Translations under genes and position numbers: made by a program | DNA from: Candidatus Peribacteria bacterium | GTDB taxonomy: Bacteria; Patescibacteriota; Gracilibacteria; Peribacterales; Peribacteraceae | Assembly (NCBI GenBank): GCA_028286915.1 | Contig: JAQBQQ010000019.1 | Coordinates: 1-53,228, forward strand | Direction: 5' to 3' | Length of the DNA: 53,228 bases | Notes under the pieces: generated by a model | Told to the model about the DNA's origin: nothing | The model's database searches: none | Seen by the model: only the letters and a program-made list of their open reading frames with translations | Part shown: positions 1-8,844 of the stretch, one piece after another | Layout of the letters: each line of letters opens with the position of its first letter | Numbering within the stretch: the stretch's first letter is position 1

Positions 1-465
1 GGCAATAACAGACGAGAGGAGACATGGCACGCCATGGAAGAAATACTGAAAGCGGGCAAGGCCAAAGCCATCGGCGTGTCCAATTACACCGTGGAGCACC
101 TGGAAGAAATGCAGACATACGCCCACACTATGCCGGAGGTGAACCAGATAGAATTTCATCCGTTCTGGTTCCGGAAAGAATTAATGAACTACTGCCATGA
201 GCGGAACATTGCGGTAGAGGATTACAGCCCCCTCGCCCGGGCCAAAAATCTGTCGGACCCTGTTATTGGTGCCATTGCACAAGCTCATGGGAAAACCGCC
301 GCCCAGGTTATGCTTCGCTGGGCCGTGCAGCATGGTAACAGCGTTATTCCCAAATCCATTCATAAGGACCGTATCCGCGAAAATATCGATATTTTTGATT
401 TTGAATTATCTGATGATGAAATGGAACAGCTGAATAATCTGAATGAGAACAGAAGTGCGCTTTGA
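1..465 (+). CDS. Aldo/keto reductase, 3' part only
   Basis: C-terminal portion of an NADPH-dependent aldo/keto reductase that reduces aldehydes or ketones. The frame is open to base 1, so the listed ATG at 34 is internal and the true start lies outside the window. Visible family motifs are IGVSNY, NQIEFHP, a YSPLA strand and the IPKS cofactor-phosphate loop, followed by the usual FELSDDEM helix near the end. The catalytic Tyr/Asp/Lys/His residues belong to the missing N-terminal half and cannot be checked. It converges on the alcohol dehydrogenase gene with only 26 bases between the stops. Substrate unknown; family assignment is secure. Confidence 0.93.
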   Translation, partial: GNNRREETWHAMEEILKAGKAKAIGVSNYTVEHLEEMQTYAHTMPEVNQIEFHPFWFRKELMNYCHERNIAVEDYSPLARAKNLSDPVIGAIAQAHGKTAAQVMLRWAVQHGNSVIPKSIHKDRIRENIDIFDFELSDDEMEQLNNLNENRSAL

Positions 466-491
466 TAAGAATCAATTATCCATTCACGCTT

Positions 492-1664
492 CTACGGTTT
501 TAATACCACTTTTATACAACCGTCTTCTTTGTCACGAAAGGTTTTATACATTTTCGGCGCCTCGGCCAGCGAGACCCGGTGCGTAATAACGAATGACGGA
601 TCAATCTCGCCGTTCTCCACTTTTTCCAGCAGCGGCTTAAGGTAACGCTGTACGTGCGTCTGGCCCATTCTAAACGTAAGCCCCTTATTCATGGCCGGGC
701 CAAACGGCAGTTTATCCACAAAACCGATGTACACGCCGGGAATGGAAAGCGTGCCGCCTTTACGGCAGCACCAGATCATTTCGCGCAGCACATGAATACG
801 ATCCGTCGCCAAAAAGACCGCTGTTTTCATTTTATCCAAAGCGGCATCAAAACTGGCGCCGGCATGCGCCTCGCAACCGACGGCATCTACGCAGCAGTCC
901 GGGCCGCGTCCACCGGTCATTTCCATCAAACGGTCATATACTTTTTCTTCTTCAAAATTAATAATCTCGGCCTTGCCTTCGGCTTCCGCCATCAGCAAAC
1001 GTTCCAATACGCGATCAATGGCAATCACTCTGCCCGCCCCGAGCATCCACGCGCTTTTAATGGTGAACTGTCCCACCGGCCCGCAGCCCCACACCGCAAC
1101 CGTGTCGCCTTTTTCTATCTGCGCATTTTCCGCCGCCATGTAACCGGTCGGAAAAATATCAGACAAAAATAACACCTGCTCATCGGGGAGATCCGATTCA
1201 ATTTTTATCGGCCCGACGTCCGCAAACGGCACGCGCAAATACTCCGCCTGTCCGCCGGCAAAACCGCCCAGCATATGCGAGTAGCCAAACAGCCCGGCCG
1301 GTGACTGCCCCATCACTTTTCGCGCCATTTCGGCATTGGGGTTGGACGTATCGCACAGCGAGTACAGACCGCGCTTACAGAAAAAACACGAGCCGCAGGA
1401 AATGGTAAACGGCACCACGACCCGGTCGCCTTTTTTAAGATTCTTCACGCCTTTTCCCACTTCTTCCACAATCCCCATCGGCTCATGGCCGACAATATCG
1501 CCTTTCTCCATGGTAGGCATGAAGGCATCGTACAAATGCAAATCCGAACCGCAAATGGCCGTGGATGTTATCCTTATCACGGCATCGCGCGGCTCCTGGA
1601 TGACGGGGTCCGGCACTTCCTCCACCCGCATATCTTCCTTTCCGTACCATCGAACTGCTTTCAT
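492..1664 (-). CDS. Zinc-dependent alcohol dehydrogenase (MDR family, formaldehyde-dehydrogenase-like)
   Basis: Medium-chain NAD(P)-dependent dehydrogenase, 390 aa. Catalytic zinc ligands are visible as C38 in ICGSD and the H60-E61 pair of GHE. The four structural-zinc cysteines are C90, C93, C96 and C104. The Rossmann nucleotide loop WGCGPVGQF follows near residue 195. The long form, with a conserved D-C-C-V-D-A-V-G segment and a longer substrate loop, resembles glutathione-independent formaldehyde dehydrogenase/threonine dehydrogenase-like members, so oxidation of a small alcohol or aldehyde is likely but the substrate is not determined. It stands alone, convergent with the reductase. The upstream bases give no Shine-Dalgarno sequence, as for most genes here. 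Confidence 0.92.
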   Translation of the reverse strand: MKAVRWYGKEDMRVEEVPDPVIQEPRDAVIRITSTAICGSDLHLYDAFMPTMEKGDIVGHEPMGIVEEVGKGVKNLKKGDRVVVPFTISCGSCFFCKRGLYSLCDTSNPNAEMARKVMGQSPAGLFGYSHMLGGFAGGQAEYLRVPFADVGPIKIESDLPDEQVLFLSDIFPTGYMAAENAQIEKGDTVAVWGCGPVGQFTIKSAWMLGAGRVIAIDRVLERLLMAEAEGKAEIINFEEEKVYDRLMEMTGGRGPDCCVDAVGCEAHAGASFDAALDKMKTAVFLATDRIHVLREMIWCCRKGGTLSIPGVYIGFVDKLPFGPAMNKGLTFRMGQTHVQRYLKPLLEKVENGEIDPSFVITHRVSLAEAPKMYKTFRDKEDGCIKVVLKP

Positions 1665-1754
1665 AGAATGTAAGGGAATAGGACTATATTGACGGCATAC
1701 GGCTTACTGCTCTTACAAAAAAATTGATGCACAACATTACTTCATGCCGAAATT

Positions 1755-2228
1755 CTAAATCGGTTTACCTGTGAATACGGGTTCGCGGTCATGCCTGGTC
1801 AGCGTCCGGTATTTTTCCGTCGCCGGCTGCGTGAGCATGTAGACATGCGGCTGCTTTTCTTCGTCGTAGACTTTCACCGCCTGAATACCTTGTCCCGGCA
1901 CCTCAAACCAAACACCTTTTTCCACGCCGGAGGCAGCCGGAATAACTACCGCTTCCGGGTGCAGAAAATTCCACTTTCCACTTGATAAGCTTTCCACGCG
2001 GCACCAGCCGGTGTGCGGCAGCCGCGATTCCTTATTATCCCTGTTGCCCCATTCATATATGTCCAGTGAGCCGTCCGTCAGTACCGGCAACAAAGCTTTG
2101 GGCGAACGAAAAAGAAACCGGACTTCCCGCGTGCCGTCACTGTGAACCAGCGTTCTTTCTTCCAGCCGATGGCGCGCAATCGTTTTTTCATCGAACTTTT
2201 CCAGTGGCAACGCAAGACCGGCACACAT
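1755..2228 (-). CDS. Compact SRAP/YedK-HMCES-like protein (abasic-site protection)
   Basis: 157 aa. The start is fixed by ATG-TGT, giving M-C: in the SRAP family (E. coli YedK, human HMCES) the initiator Met is removed and Cys2 forms a thiazolidine crosslink with an abasic site in single-stranded DNA. Further landmarks match in order: a WG turn near residue 75, a CRVES segment equivalent to NARVE, a VWFEV segment holding the catalytic Glu, and a C-terminal HDREPV equivalent to HDRRPL with the active-site His. The Asn of NARVE appears to be Trp, and the protein is about 65 residues shorter than YedK. Homology is inferred from these ordered motifs only. It lies just downstream of the M23 peptidase on the same strand. 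Confidence 0.62.
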   Translation of the reverse strand: MCAGLALPLEKFDEKTIARHRLEERTLVHSDGTREVRFLFRSPKALLPVLTDGSLDIYEWGNRDNKESRLPHTGWCRVESLSSGKWNFLHPEAVVIPAASGVEKGVWFEVPGQGIQAVKVYDEEKQPHVYMLTQPATEKYRTLTRHDREPVFTGKPI

Positions 2229-2279
2229 ACCATGGCTGACGGACGACTGGCGGATATATTTCAGATTACAACGTCACAC

Positions 2280-3335
2280 TCATTCCAAATGGCCATATTT
2301 TTTCACGAACTCAGCCGGGTTCACCACCCGTCTGGCTGCCTGGGTACGCGCCGGCACAATGACGGGATCGTACGGAACATAGGATCCGTCACTCCCCTGC
2401 GCCCTGAGAATTTCCCAATGCACATGCGGCGCCGTTGTCATGCCGGTCATTCCTACCGTGCCAATGTACTGGCCGGCTGTCACAGTATCGCCTTTCGAAA
2501 CCGCTGCCGTGCCCATGTGTCCGTATAACGAATAAAATGTTCCGTCCGTCGGGTGACGATGTTCGATAACCACATGAAGACCAAGCTCAGCATCGCTCTC
2601 CACCGCCAGCACTCTGCCGCCTGCCGTTGCGTGCAGCGGCGTATGCAACGGCAGTTTTAAATCCAGTGCAGGGTGGATGCCGGTGAATTCCCGGGCATTA
2701 TCCAGTTCATACTTTCCAAAAAAGATCGTTGAATAAAAAAGTTTTCGCGTAAGCTCCGCGGTGTTTCGCTCCGGTACAAGGAGTGACGCGACTGTCACAT
2801 TCAGTTTGTCGGTATCATACGCCGGAACATCGACATACGCATGTGCCGGCATATCTTCATACGTTCTGCTCCATTCCTCCGGCGTGGTGAACGCGCCCCA
2901 GTTGGGAATACGCGAAACGGGAAATACCGCACTGCCCATGGCCGGGAAATCCCGCACAGCAGCAACAGACGGTGCACTGCTTTCCGCGGCTGCCGCATGT
3001 ATCGGTTCACCGGGATGTTGTTCAAGATTTTTTTCCGCAAGAATGGCAACGACTGCTTTTGATTTTTTCACGTCTTTCCCGGCCTGGTATTCCGGTTGAT
3101 GTCCCGGTTGGTACCGTAGTTGATACCGTAGCGGAGGCGGTACATGAATATTCTCCCGTCCAGCATCGTACAAATACACGACATGGCCCGGCATTCTGGC
3201 CAACAGGTACGCATCAAACGACAAGCCATACACATGCGGTAATAATGCGGCGAGCACGCCCGACAGCATGACCATGCCATGCGTATGATACGGCTCAAAC
3301 CAGCGACGGAGATGTCGGTGAATGTGTGTGTGCAT
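2280..3335 (-). CDS. M23-family metallopeptidase (LytM type), secreted or membrane-anchored
   Basis: 351 aa. An N-terminal hydrophobic stretch (about residues 20-40) follows a His-rich start and would be a signal anchor. A poorly conserved linker precedes the C-terminal M23 domain. Zinc ligands are visible: H221-x3-D225 (HPALD) and the H304-V-H306 pair, with the typical SLYGHM segment and an AGQYIG strand between them. The family cleaves glycyl or related peptide bridges in peptidoglycan. The gene is preceded by a strong promoter whose -10 ends 8 bases before the ATG, so the mRNA is probably leaderless. Same strand as the sortase and glycosidase upstream, consistent with wall remodelling. Confidence 0.9.
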   Translation of the reverse strand: MHTHIHRHLRRWFEPYHTHGMVMLSGVLAALLPHVYGLSFDAYLLARMPGHVVYLYDAGRENIHVPPPLRYQLRYQPGHQPEYQAGKDVKKSKAVVAILAEKNLEQHPGEPIHAAAAESSAPSVAAVRDFPAMGSAVFPVSRIPNWGAFTTPEEWSRTYEDMPAHAYVDVPAYDTDKLNVTVASLLVPERNTAELTRKLFYSTIFFGKYELDNAREFTGIHPALDLKLPLHTPLHATAGGRVLAVESDAELGLHVVIEHRHPTDGTFYSLYGHMGTAAVSKGDTVTAGQYIGTVGMTGMTTAPHVHWEILRAQGSDGSYVPYDPVIVPARTQAARRVVNPAEFVKKYGHLE

Positions 3336-3343
3336 TTTATAGT

Positions 3344-3372
3344 ATTATAGCTTATTTTATATCTTCTGTCAT
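3344..3372 (-). promoter_or_regulatory. Promoter of the M23 peptidase gene
   Basis: On the minus strand, ATGACA (5 of 6 matches to TTGACA) is followed after 17 bases by a perfect TATAAT. Only 8 bases separate the -10 from the ATG, implying a leaderless or nearly leaderless transcript. Confidence 0.75.
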
Positions 3373-3459
3373 TTATATGATGGGACTGGAAGCCATGCAA
3401 AAGCTCATTTGATGCAGATATCAAGACGTTATGACTAAATCGGCAATTTCCATACATAG

Positions 3460-4074
3460 CTACGGCTGGCGGGAGTAATGAGGATCAAGCGAGGCATAGA
3501 CTACCAGCCGCCGGTCATAGGTTTCCTTTAGCTTGTTCCATTTTCCATAACACGTCACTAAGTTGAGACGTGCGCCGGTGGAAGAACCGAAAATTCTTTG
3601 TAACGGTACATCGTCCATTGCGTAGCTTTGTATATTTTCCACATGGAACCGCAGCTTCGTACCGGCATCATCCTGCACGGTGAGCGCGTCACCCGTATGC
3701 AGCCGGTGCAATGACCAGAAAATTCCGGGCGATCCGTCCATTGCATCCAGATGACCGGCCAGTACCGCGTTGCCGCTTTCACCCGGCCGTACGCCCGGCG
3801 CAAACCAGCCGGCGGTATCGGCAAAGGCCGGCACTTCCATGGCACCGGCATGCGTAAGACGCACAGGAACTACCGGAGCATCCACCGAGAGAGACGGTAT
3901 CTGCAGGCGCACCGGCGTGCCAGGCGGTATCGTCCGCTGTTTCACAAGCAATACTTCGGCCGGTGCCGGCGGACCAGCTGGTACAACGGGACTCACACTG
4001 CGGGGGAAACCTGCCAGTGCAAGTACTGTTGCCAGACATGTGGTAGCGGGCACGTAATAAACAGATAGCCGCAT
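3460..4074 (-). CDS. Sortase, class F-like
   Basis: 204-aa cysteine transpeptidase that would attach or join surface proteins at the outer face of the membrane. The N-terminal hydrophobic segment (about 5-30) is a signal anchor. The catalytic triad is visible as H108 (AGHLD), C175 (LVTCYG) and R189 (YDRRLVVYA). The short beta-barrel and the TC-x-G-x-W layout fit class F-like sortases. It begins 3 bases after the stop of the upstream GH113-like gene, so the two are probably cotranscribed; the glycosidase may be its substrate (inference), although that protein lacks a canonical LPxTG. One of three sortases in the window. Confidence 0.92.
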   Translation of the reverse strand: MRLSVYYVPATTCLATVLALAGFPRSVSPVVPAGPPAPAEVLLVKQRTIPPGTPVRLQIPSLSVDAPVVPVRLTHAGAMEVPAFADTAGWFAPGVRPGESGNAVLAGHLDAMDGSPGIFWSLHRLHTGDALTVQDDAGTKLRFHVENIQSYAMDDVPLQRIFGSSTGARLNLVTCYGKWNKLKETYDRRLVVYASLDPHYSRQP

Positions 4075-4077
4075 GAT

Positions 4078-5901
4078 TTAGAAAGGCTGATAGAAACGAT
4101 GTATGAACCACGCCATCGTACTGAGCGAAAGTATCCACCTCAAAGCCGGTACGTCATGCCGGACGGGCAGCGCACCTCTTCCGGCAGCCGGAGGCAAATG
4201 CGGAATAACAGGACTGCTTCCGCCGCCAAAGGCCGGCGGTGCAATACCTGCAGTAGTTGGCGCACCGGCCGCACCGCTGGCTGCCCCGCTGCCGGGTGAG
4301 CCGGACGGTAAGCCGCCACCGTAGCCCGGCGGTGCCACGCCACCGGACGAACTGCCACCTGCGCCTGAACCGGGTGACACTGGTGACGAGGCTCCCGGGC
4401 CACCCGGGCCTGAACCATTTGAACCGCCCGAACCGCCTGTACTATTTCCATTACCGCCGGATGGTGCCACTGAAGTATTGGACGATAAAACGCCAGAGGA
4501 CACAGCGGCTGATGAAGAAGCGGACGACTCACTTCCACCGCCGGCCCCTCCGCCGGATCCGCCGGTGGAAACACCGGAACCGGATTTATTGCTGCCGGCT
4601 GCCGACGAAGATGATGATGATGCGGCTCCGCCGCTTGCATGACCCGATGACGATTGTATGCCGCCACCCTCCGAAGAACTGCTGCCGGTACCTGTAACCA
4701 AAGGTACGAAAGCCGCCGGACTCAGGGACGATGAAGACGAGTTGCCCATAAACGACGAGCTGTTGCCTGCCGATGCGAATGCCAGACACGCCGCGCCTGC
4801 GTTACTGCCCGTGCCGTCATGCGCGGCGGCCGGATAGACGGTACCGGAACGAAACCAATGCGTAATGAGCCGTTGTGCCGGCTTGCTTTGCGGTGTGAAA
4901 TCGGTGTTGCCGTCACCACCGGCATGGGGATCTGTTTTCCAGTCCCACAGAACCACGCCCTGCATATGGGGATCCGTATTCCAGTACGAAAAAAGCGCAT
5001 CGTAATCGCGAACCTGCTCTGCAGGGTCGTAACAGCCGCCACGGCTGTATTCCCACGGATCTTTATGCGCCGCCGTAACGCTGCGATACCCGACCTCCGT
5101 GAATAATATCGGCTTATTGTATTTTTGCTGCAACGGTTGAACTTCCGTCTTATTCCATGTATCCCATTCCTCTTTCATGGTTTCCACAGATGCTTCGTTA
5201 TTTTGTGACAACGGATGGTAAGCGGAAATACCAATAGAGTCCAAGTCAGCCCAGAAACCAATGGCGTCCTTTTCATTCGTAATACCGCTGCCACCGTGGT
5301 TGGCGCTGTAGGTGAGCGCACCCGAAAAACGGCTGCGTACGTCGGCAATCATGTCTTTCCAGTGCTGCGTGTTTGTGGAATCCACCGCCGCCGATGACAT
5401 GCCAATCAGCTCCGTGCCAATCGTCATCTGTTCCACGCCGTGTGTCTCGCCAAGCGCGGCGTAGGCATTCAGAATACCTGCATAATTTGTAAACCAGGCA
5501 TTGCGGTCGGCAGGGCTGATTTCCGCCCGCCAGAAACCATCATGACTTTCCACATGAATATTAAGCGCCACTGCAAGGCCCAATTCATGCGCCGCATCAA
5601 TGGCACGTATGAGCGCACGGTCTGAAGGCGTATTCCAGCCACGCTGAATATCTACCGAATGAATAGTGTCTTGGTGGTACGGAATGGTGAGACTCACCAT
5701 ATTGGCATGAGCGTTCACCAATTGCCGCAACGACTCGCGAAAAGCCGCACTGCCAAAATCTTCCGGACTGGTGGGGTTCATACTGGCACCTTTTTCCCAG
5801 CCTGTTACGGCGGCACCGGCGGCGGGCACGTTTCCGACACTGTAAGAGCACACAACTATGAGCGTAATAACAACACGGGATAAAGGAGGGTGAGAGCGCA
5901 T
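4078..5901 (-). CDS. Secreted GH113-like glycoside hydrolase with Ser/Gly/Pro-rich stalk
   Basis: 607 aa from the chosen ATG, which is followed directly by a signal peptide ending near AAGAA; the ORF-track start 28 codons earlier is less likely. Residues about 40-310 form a TIM-barrel hydrolase: GTELIG carries the probable acid/base Glu and LFTEVGYRS the probable nucleophile Glu, as in family GH113 (beta-mannanases and relatives). A terminal VVLWDW strand completes the barrel. Roughly 230 residues of Ser, Gly, Ala and Pro repeats follow as a stalk, then a short tail with LPVRHD, a hydrophobic stretch and the end YQPF. That tail resembles a wall-sorting signal in position but not in sequence. 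Directly upstream of a sortase gene. Confidence 0.82.
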   Translation of the reverse strand: MRSHPPLSRVVITLIVVCSYSVGNVPAAGAAVTGWEKGASMNPTSPEDFGSAAFRESLRQLVNAHANMVSLTIPYHQDTIHSVDIQRGWNTPSDRALIRAIDAAHELGLAVALNIHVESHDGFWRAEISPADRNAWFTNYAGILNAYAALGETHGVEQMTIGTELIGMSSAAVDSTNTQHWKDMIADVRSRFSGALTYSANHGGSGITNEKDAIGFWADLDSIGISAYHPLSQNNEASVETMKEEWDTWNKTEVQPLQQKYNKPILFTEVGYRSVTAAHKDPWEYSRGGCYDPAEQVRDYDALFSYWNTDPHMQGVVLWDWKTDPHAGGDGNTDFTPQSKPAQRLITHWFRSGTVYPAAAHDGTGSNAGAACLAFASAGNSSSFMGNSSSSSLSPAAFVPLVTGTGSSSSEGGGIQSSSGHASGGAASSSSSSAAGSNKSGSGVSTGGSGGGAGGGSESSASSSAAVSSGVLSSNTSVAPSGGNGNSTGGSGGSNGSGPGGPGASSPVSPGSGAGGSSSGGVAPPGYGGGLPSGSPGSGAASGAAGAPTTAGIAPPAFGGGSSPVIPHLPPAAGRGALPVRHDVPALRWILSLSTMAWFIHRFYQPF

Positions 5902-6031
5902 TATCAAGTGGCGGTTATGATGCGAATGATGACGTTTTTGATCGACAAATATTGCACCACGTTCGTATGGCATATTGCGCAGCATAAAAGAACTGATATA
6001 ACGCAGGTGCGGCTCATTGCCCCGAAACCCG

Positions 6032-6280
6032 TTACCAGCCGGGTGTCATTTTAAAAATCTCCCATTCATGGCTGGGCTGGGCAATACCCAGTTCCATAAA
6101 ATGCTCCTTCACAAACGCATTTGCCTCCTCCTGCGTGTCAAAAGTCTTATCTTTCCACTGCACCACTTCAATTTTCTTGCGTCCTTTATATTTGATGGCA
6201 CCCGGAACAAACTTGCCTGTCCGTACAACTTTGCAGGTATCAATAAGATACGAATCGTATTCAACAACGGGTGATTTCAT
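6032..6280 (-). CDS. Hypothetical protein, 82 aa
   Basis: Unrecognised small cytoplasmic protein. The start is placed at the internal ATG (MKSPVVEYDS...), 7 codons after the ORF-track start, because the residues before it are not protein-like. It has a basic central strand (KYKGRKKIEVVQW) and a C-terminal helix reading EEANAFVKEHF, a pattern seen in small single-domain proteins of unknown role. No signal peptide or membrane segment. It is divergent from the ABC-F gene, with about 240 bases between. Coding potential is supported by balanced composition and by the absence of a competing frame. Confidence 0.6.
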   Translation of the reverse strand: MKSPVVEYDSYLIDTCKVVRTGKFVPGAIKYKGRKKIEVVQWKDKTFDTQEEANAFVKEHFMELGIAQPSHEWEIFKMTPGW

Positions 6281-6460
6281 ACGGAAGAAGGAATGAAACA
6301 AAGATCCGATGCAGTAACGTGAAGTACCATGTGGATAATTAGTTGACGATTATAAAAGGCTAACCTTACGATAAAAGGTGTCTTTATCCGCGATACCGGC
6401 ACTCTTTGCGGCTATGTGTCGTATCAGCTGTATGGACAGGTAATTTCATGGTCAATCAGC

Positions 6461-6489
6461 TTCCAAAAAGCCATGTGATGGCCTATAAT
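6461..6489 (+). promoter_or_regulatory. Promoter of the ABC-F gene
   Basis: TTCCAA, 17 bases, perfect TATAAT (6484-6489). The expected transcript starts near 6496 and has a leader of about 28 bases that is almost entirely pyrimidine (ctatttctcctctcttttttc) up to the ATG, without a Shine-Dalgarno sequence. Confidence 0.65.
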
Positions 6490-6523
6490 CCCGCGCTCCC
6501 GCCTATTTCTCCTCTCTTTTTTC

Positions 6524-7975
6524 ATGGACCACGGTGAAGTTATTCTACGGTTTCAGGACGTGACGTTTCATTACGATCACAAGCGAACAATTCTAGAAGA
6601 AGTGAGTTTTCCCGTGCGCGAGAACGCCAAGCTTACTATTATGGGACAAAACGGCGCCGGGAAAAGTACGCTCTTTAAATTGATCACGGGAGAATTGAAA
6701 CCCAGCGAAGGACAAATTCACACCAAGCGCGGCACGACTATCGGCATTGCCCGGCAGGTGATTCCGCACAATGACCTGGAAAAAACCGTGTATGAATTTT
6801 TTGAAGGCGCGTTCACGGATAAGAAATATGATCTGGAAAAACACATTGCCAAGGTACTGGACGTGGTACACCTAAAGGCGGACCCGGATAAAAAATTGAA
6901 AAGCTTTTCCGGCGGACAGAAGGCGCGCCTGCTGCTCGCTTTCGCGCTTATACAGGAACCGGACATTCTGCTGCTGGACGAGCCGACCAATAACCTGGAC
7001 ATGGCGGGCATCGATCATCTGACAAATTTCCTCATTATGTACGAAAAAACCGTTATTGTCATTTCCCACGATGCGGCATTCCTGAACTGCTTCACGCACG
7101 GCGTGCTGCACCTGGATACGCACACGCACAAAGTGGACCAGTACGTGGGTGACTACTTTGACGTGGTGGAACAGATACAGGCACAGATAGAACGCGAACA
7201 GCGACAAAACGCCCGCATGCAGAAAGACATTCAGGATCAGAAAGACAAGATCAACTTTTTCTCCCATAAAGGAGGAAAAATGCGCAAACTGGCCAGTAAA
7301 ATGCGCGATGCCGTAGAGGAAGCCGAGGATAATAAAGTGGATGTACGCCGCGAAGATAAAACCATTGCGCCGTTCACCATTGATGCCGAACCGTTCCCGA
7401 AGCCGCTGGTGGATATCCATTCGGTACACATTATGAAAGATCACAAACTGGTAAAGAAAAAGGTGGAAGTCACCGTGCGTCGCCGTCACAGACTCCGCAT
7501 AACGGGGCCGAACGGCATCGGTAAAACATCTTTATTGGAAGCGCTGGCAACCGGAGCCGAAACAGGCGCCGTTCTTACGCCCGGCGTGAAAGTGGGTTAC
7601 TACCGGCAGGATTTCTCCGGCCTGCCACTGGATAAAACCGTGTATGAAATTCTGGCGGCCGAACTGGATATGGAAAACAAGCAGCTTATTTACGCCACGG
7701 GCGCACGGTTCCTGCTGAGCGGCGACAAAATGCAGTCACATGTCGCGTCGCTGTCCGAAGGGCAAAAAGGCCTGCTGTGCTTTGCGCGCTTTCTGCTGCA
7801 AAAACCGACGCTGCTCATTCTGGATGAGCCAACGAACCACATTAACTTCCGTCACTTGCCGGTGATTGCCGAAGCGCTCAGCGAATACGACGGCGGCATG
7901 ATTTTAGTAAGTCACGATCAGGACTTCGTGAATCAAATTGAGATCAGCGAGCAGCTGGATCTGGGGGCTTTGTAA
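6524..7975 (+). CDS. ABC-F family ATPase (ribosome-associated type)
   Basis: 483-aa soluble protein with two ABC ATPase domains and no membrane segment, the ABC-F layout of ribosome-associated translation or antibiotic-protection factors. Domain 1 has Walker A GQNGAGKST, signature SFSGGQ and Walker B LLLDEPTNNLD. A charged helical linker of about 80 residues (P-site interaction region) runs from about 220 to 300. Domain 2 has Walker A GPNGIGKTS, signature SLSEGQKG and Walker B LILDEPTNH. In domain 2 the usual D-loop LD is replaced by IN, and the signature has Glu instead of Gly. A pyrimidine-rich leader precedes the ATG. Which subfamily (EttA, Uup, ARE) is not resolvable by eye. Confidence 0.9.
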   Translation: MDHGEVILRFQDVTFHYDHKRTILEEVSFPVRENAKLTIMGQNGAGKSTLFKLITGELKPSEGQIHTKRGTTIGIARQVIPHNDLEKTVYEFFEGAFTDKKYDLEKHIAKVLDVVHLKADPDKKLKSFSGGQKARLLLAFALIQEPDILLLDEPTNNLDMAGIDHLTNFLIMYEKTVIVISHDAAFLNCFTHGVLHLDTHTHKVDQYVGDYFDVVEQIQAQIEREQRQNARMQKDIQDQKDKINFFSHKGGKMRKLASKMRDAVEEAEDNKVDVRREDKTIAPFTIDAEPFPKPLVDIHSVHIMKDHKLVKKKVEVTVRRRHRLRITGPNGIGKTSLLEALATGAETGAVLTPGVKVGYYRQDFSGLPLDKTVYEILAAELDMENKQLIYATGARFLLSGDKMQSHVASLSEGQKGLLCFARFLLQKPTLLILDEPTNHINFRHLPVIAEALSEYDGGMILVSHDQDFVNQIEISEQLDLGAL

Positions 7976-7989
7976 AAAATACAAAGAAT

Positions 7990-8718
7990 TCAGGATTTTT
8001 TCTTTTTCTTTTCTTCTTTTGGAAAAGAAAATTTGATCGGGAGATATGTTTGTATGGAATCAAAATCATTTTTGAAAAAATCGACAACTTTCAAAGACTC
8101 CGCCTCTGGTTCGTTTTGAAGATCAATCAGTTTTGGCCCAAGCTCAGTGGATATATTATCGGCAAGTTCCAGAAAAAATATATCAAACACGCTGTCGTTA
8201 ACAGCTTCCGAATCCAATTCACGCCACAAATCGGCAACAGTAGCATCCGGTTTTAGCGACAAATAGTTTCTTTTCCGCTTCTTCGGCTTCTTGGATTCTT
8301 CCAGCTCCTGTAATTCACGGATTTTTCTTTTTTCTTCCAATTCTCTTCGTTGAACATCGAGTAATGTCTGGAAATATGCAATATCTTCAGCCGTGCCAAT
8401 ATTCATGTTCGTCATGAAGCGTACAATAAAACCATAATCTTTTCGTTCTATTTCCAGGGCAATAATGTGATACGCAAATTGCTGGATATACACCTCGGGG
8501 ACATTTGCTTCTCTGGCTTTAGTAACTGTATAGGCAGGATTTTTCCCATGCTCGGCAAGAATACGCGTAAAGTTTACCAAATCGGGATTGTCAGAAAGAG
8601 ATGCATTCAAGACATCCGCAGAAGCGGCTCTGACCAGATCCATTGGCTCCCGAATGGCTAACTCCGTCTTTTTTTCTTTCTGTGGACCATCATCCTGTGG
8701 CTGCTCATGTTCGCTCAT
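7990..8718 (-). CDS. Hypothetical protein with charged coiled segment and Lys-rich tail
   Basis: 242 aa from MSEHEQ, chosen because a perfect TATAAT sits 7 bases upstream; the 12 earlier ORF-track codons overlap that promoter. No signal peptide or membrane span. Order of features: acidic Gln/Glu/Lys-rich N-terminus, a helical region (about 25-125), a coiled-coil-like stretch reading RRELEEKRKIRELQELEE, a basic KKPKKRKR patch, a second helical domain, and a run of lysines at the C-terminus. I do not recognise the family. The basic patches could bind nucleic acid, but that is only a guess. It converges with the ABC-F gene (15 bases apart). Confidence 0.72.
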   Translation of the reverse strand: MSEHEQPQDDGPQKEKKTELAIREPMDLVRAASADVLNASLSDNPDLVNFTRILAEHGKNPAYTVTKAREANVPEVYIQQFAYHIIALEIERKDYGFIVRFMTNMNIGTAEDIAYFQTLLDVQRRELEEKRKIRELQELEESKKPKKRKRNYLSLKPDATVADLWRELDSEAVNDSVFDIFFLELADNISTELGPKLIDLQNEPEAESLKVVDFFKNDFDSIQTYLPIKFSFPKEEKKKKKS

Positions 8719-8725
8719 ATCTAGC

Positions 8726-8754
8726 ATTATACGATATAAAATATATTTATACAA
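8726..8754 (-). promoter_or_regulatory. Leaderless-type promoter of the 242-aa gene
   Basis: Minus strand: TTGTAT, 17 bases, perfect TATAAT, then 7 bases to ATG. Transcription should begin at or next to the start codon. Confidence 0.75.
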
Positions 8755-8844
8755 GGCTGACCGGATTTTTGTATACTACTTCTGTTTATTGTCCTCCATG
8801 CTATGAAAAGCAAGGAGGACAATATAAATAACTGATCACATTTT

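Noticed and set aside
1336-1692. Plus-strand ORFs over the alcohol dehydrogenase
   Set aside because: Shadows of a well-supported gene.
4140-4667. Long antisense ORFs over the glycosidase stalk
   Set aside because: Produced by the Ser/Gly/Pro-rich codons of the real gene in other frames; no family pattern.
5899-5985. Upstream start of the glycosidase ORF
   Set aside because: The 28 extra residues are His/Arg-rich and precede a clear signal peptide, which would then be internal.
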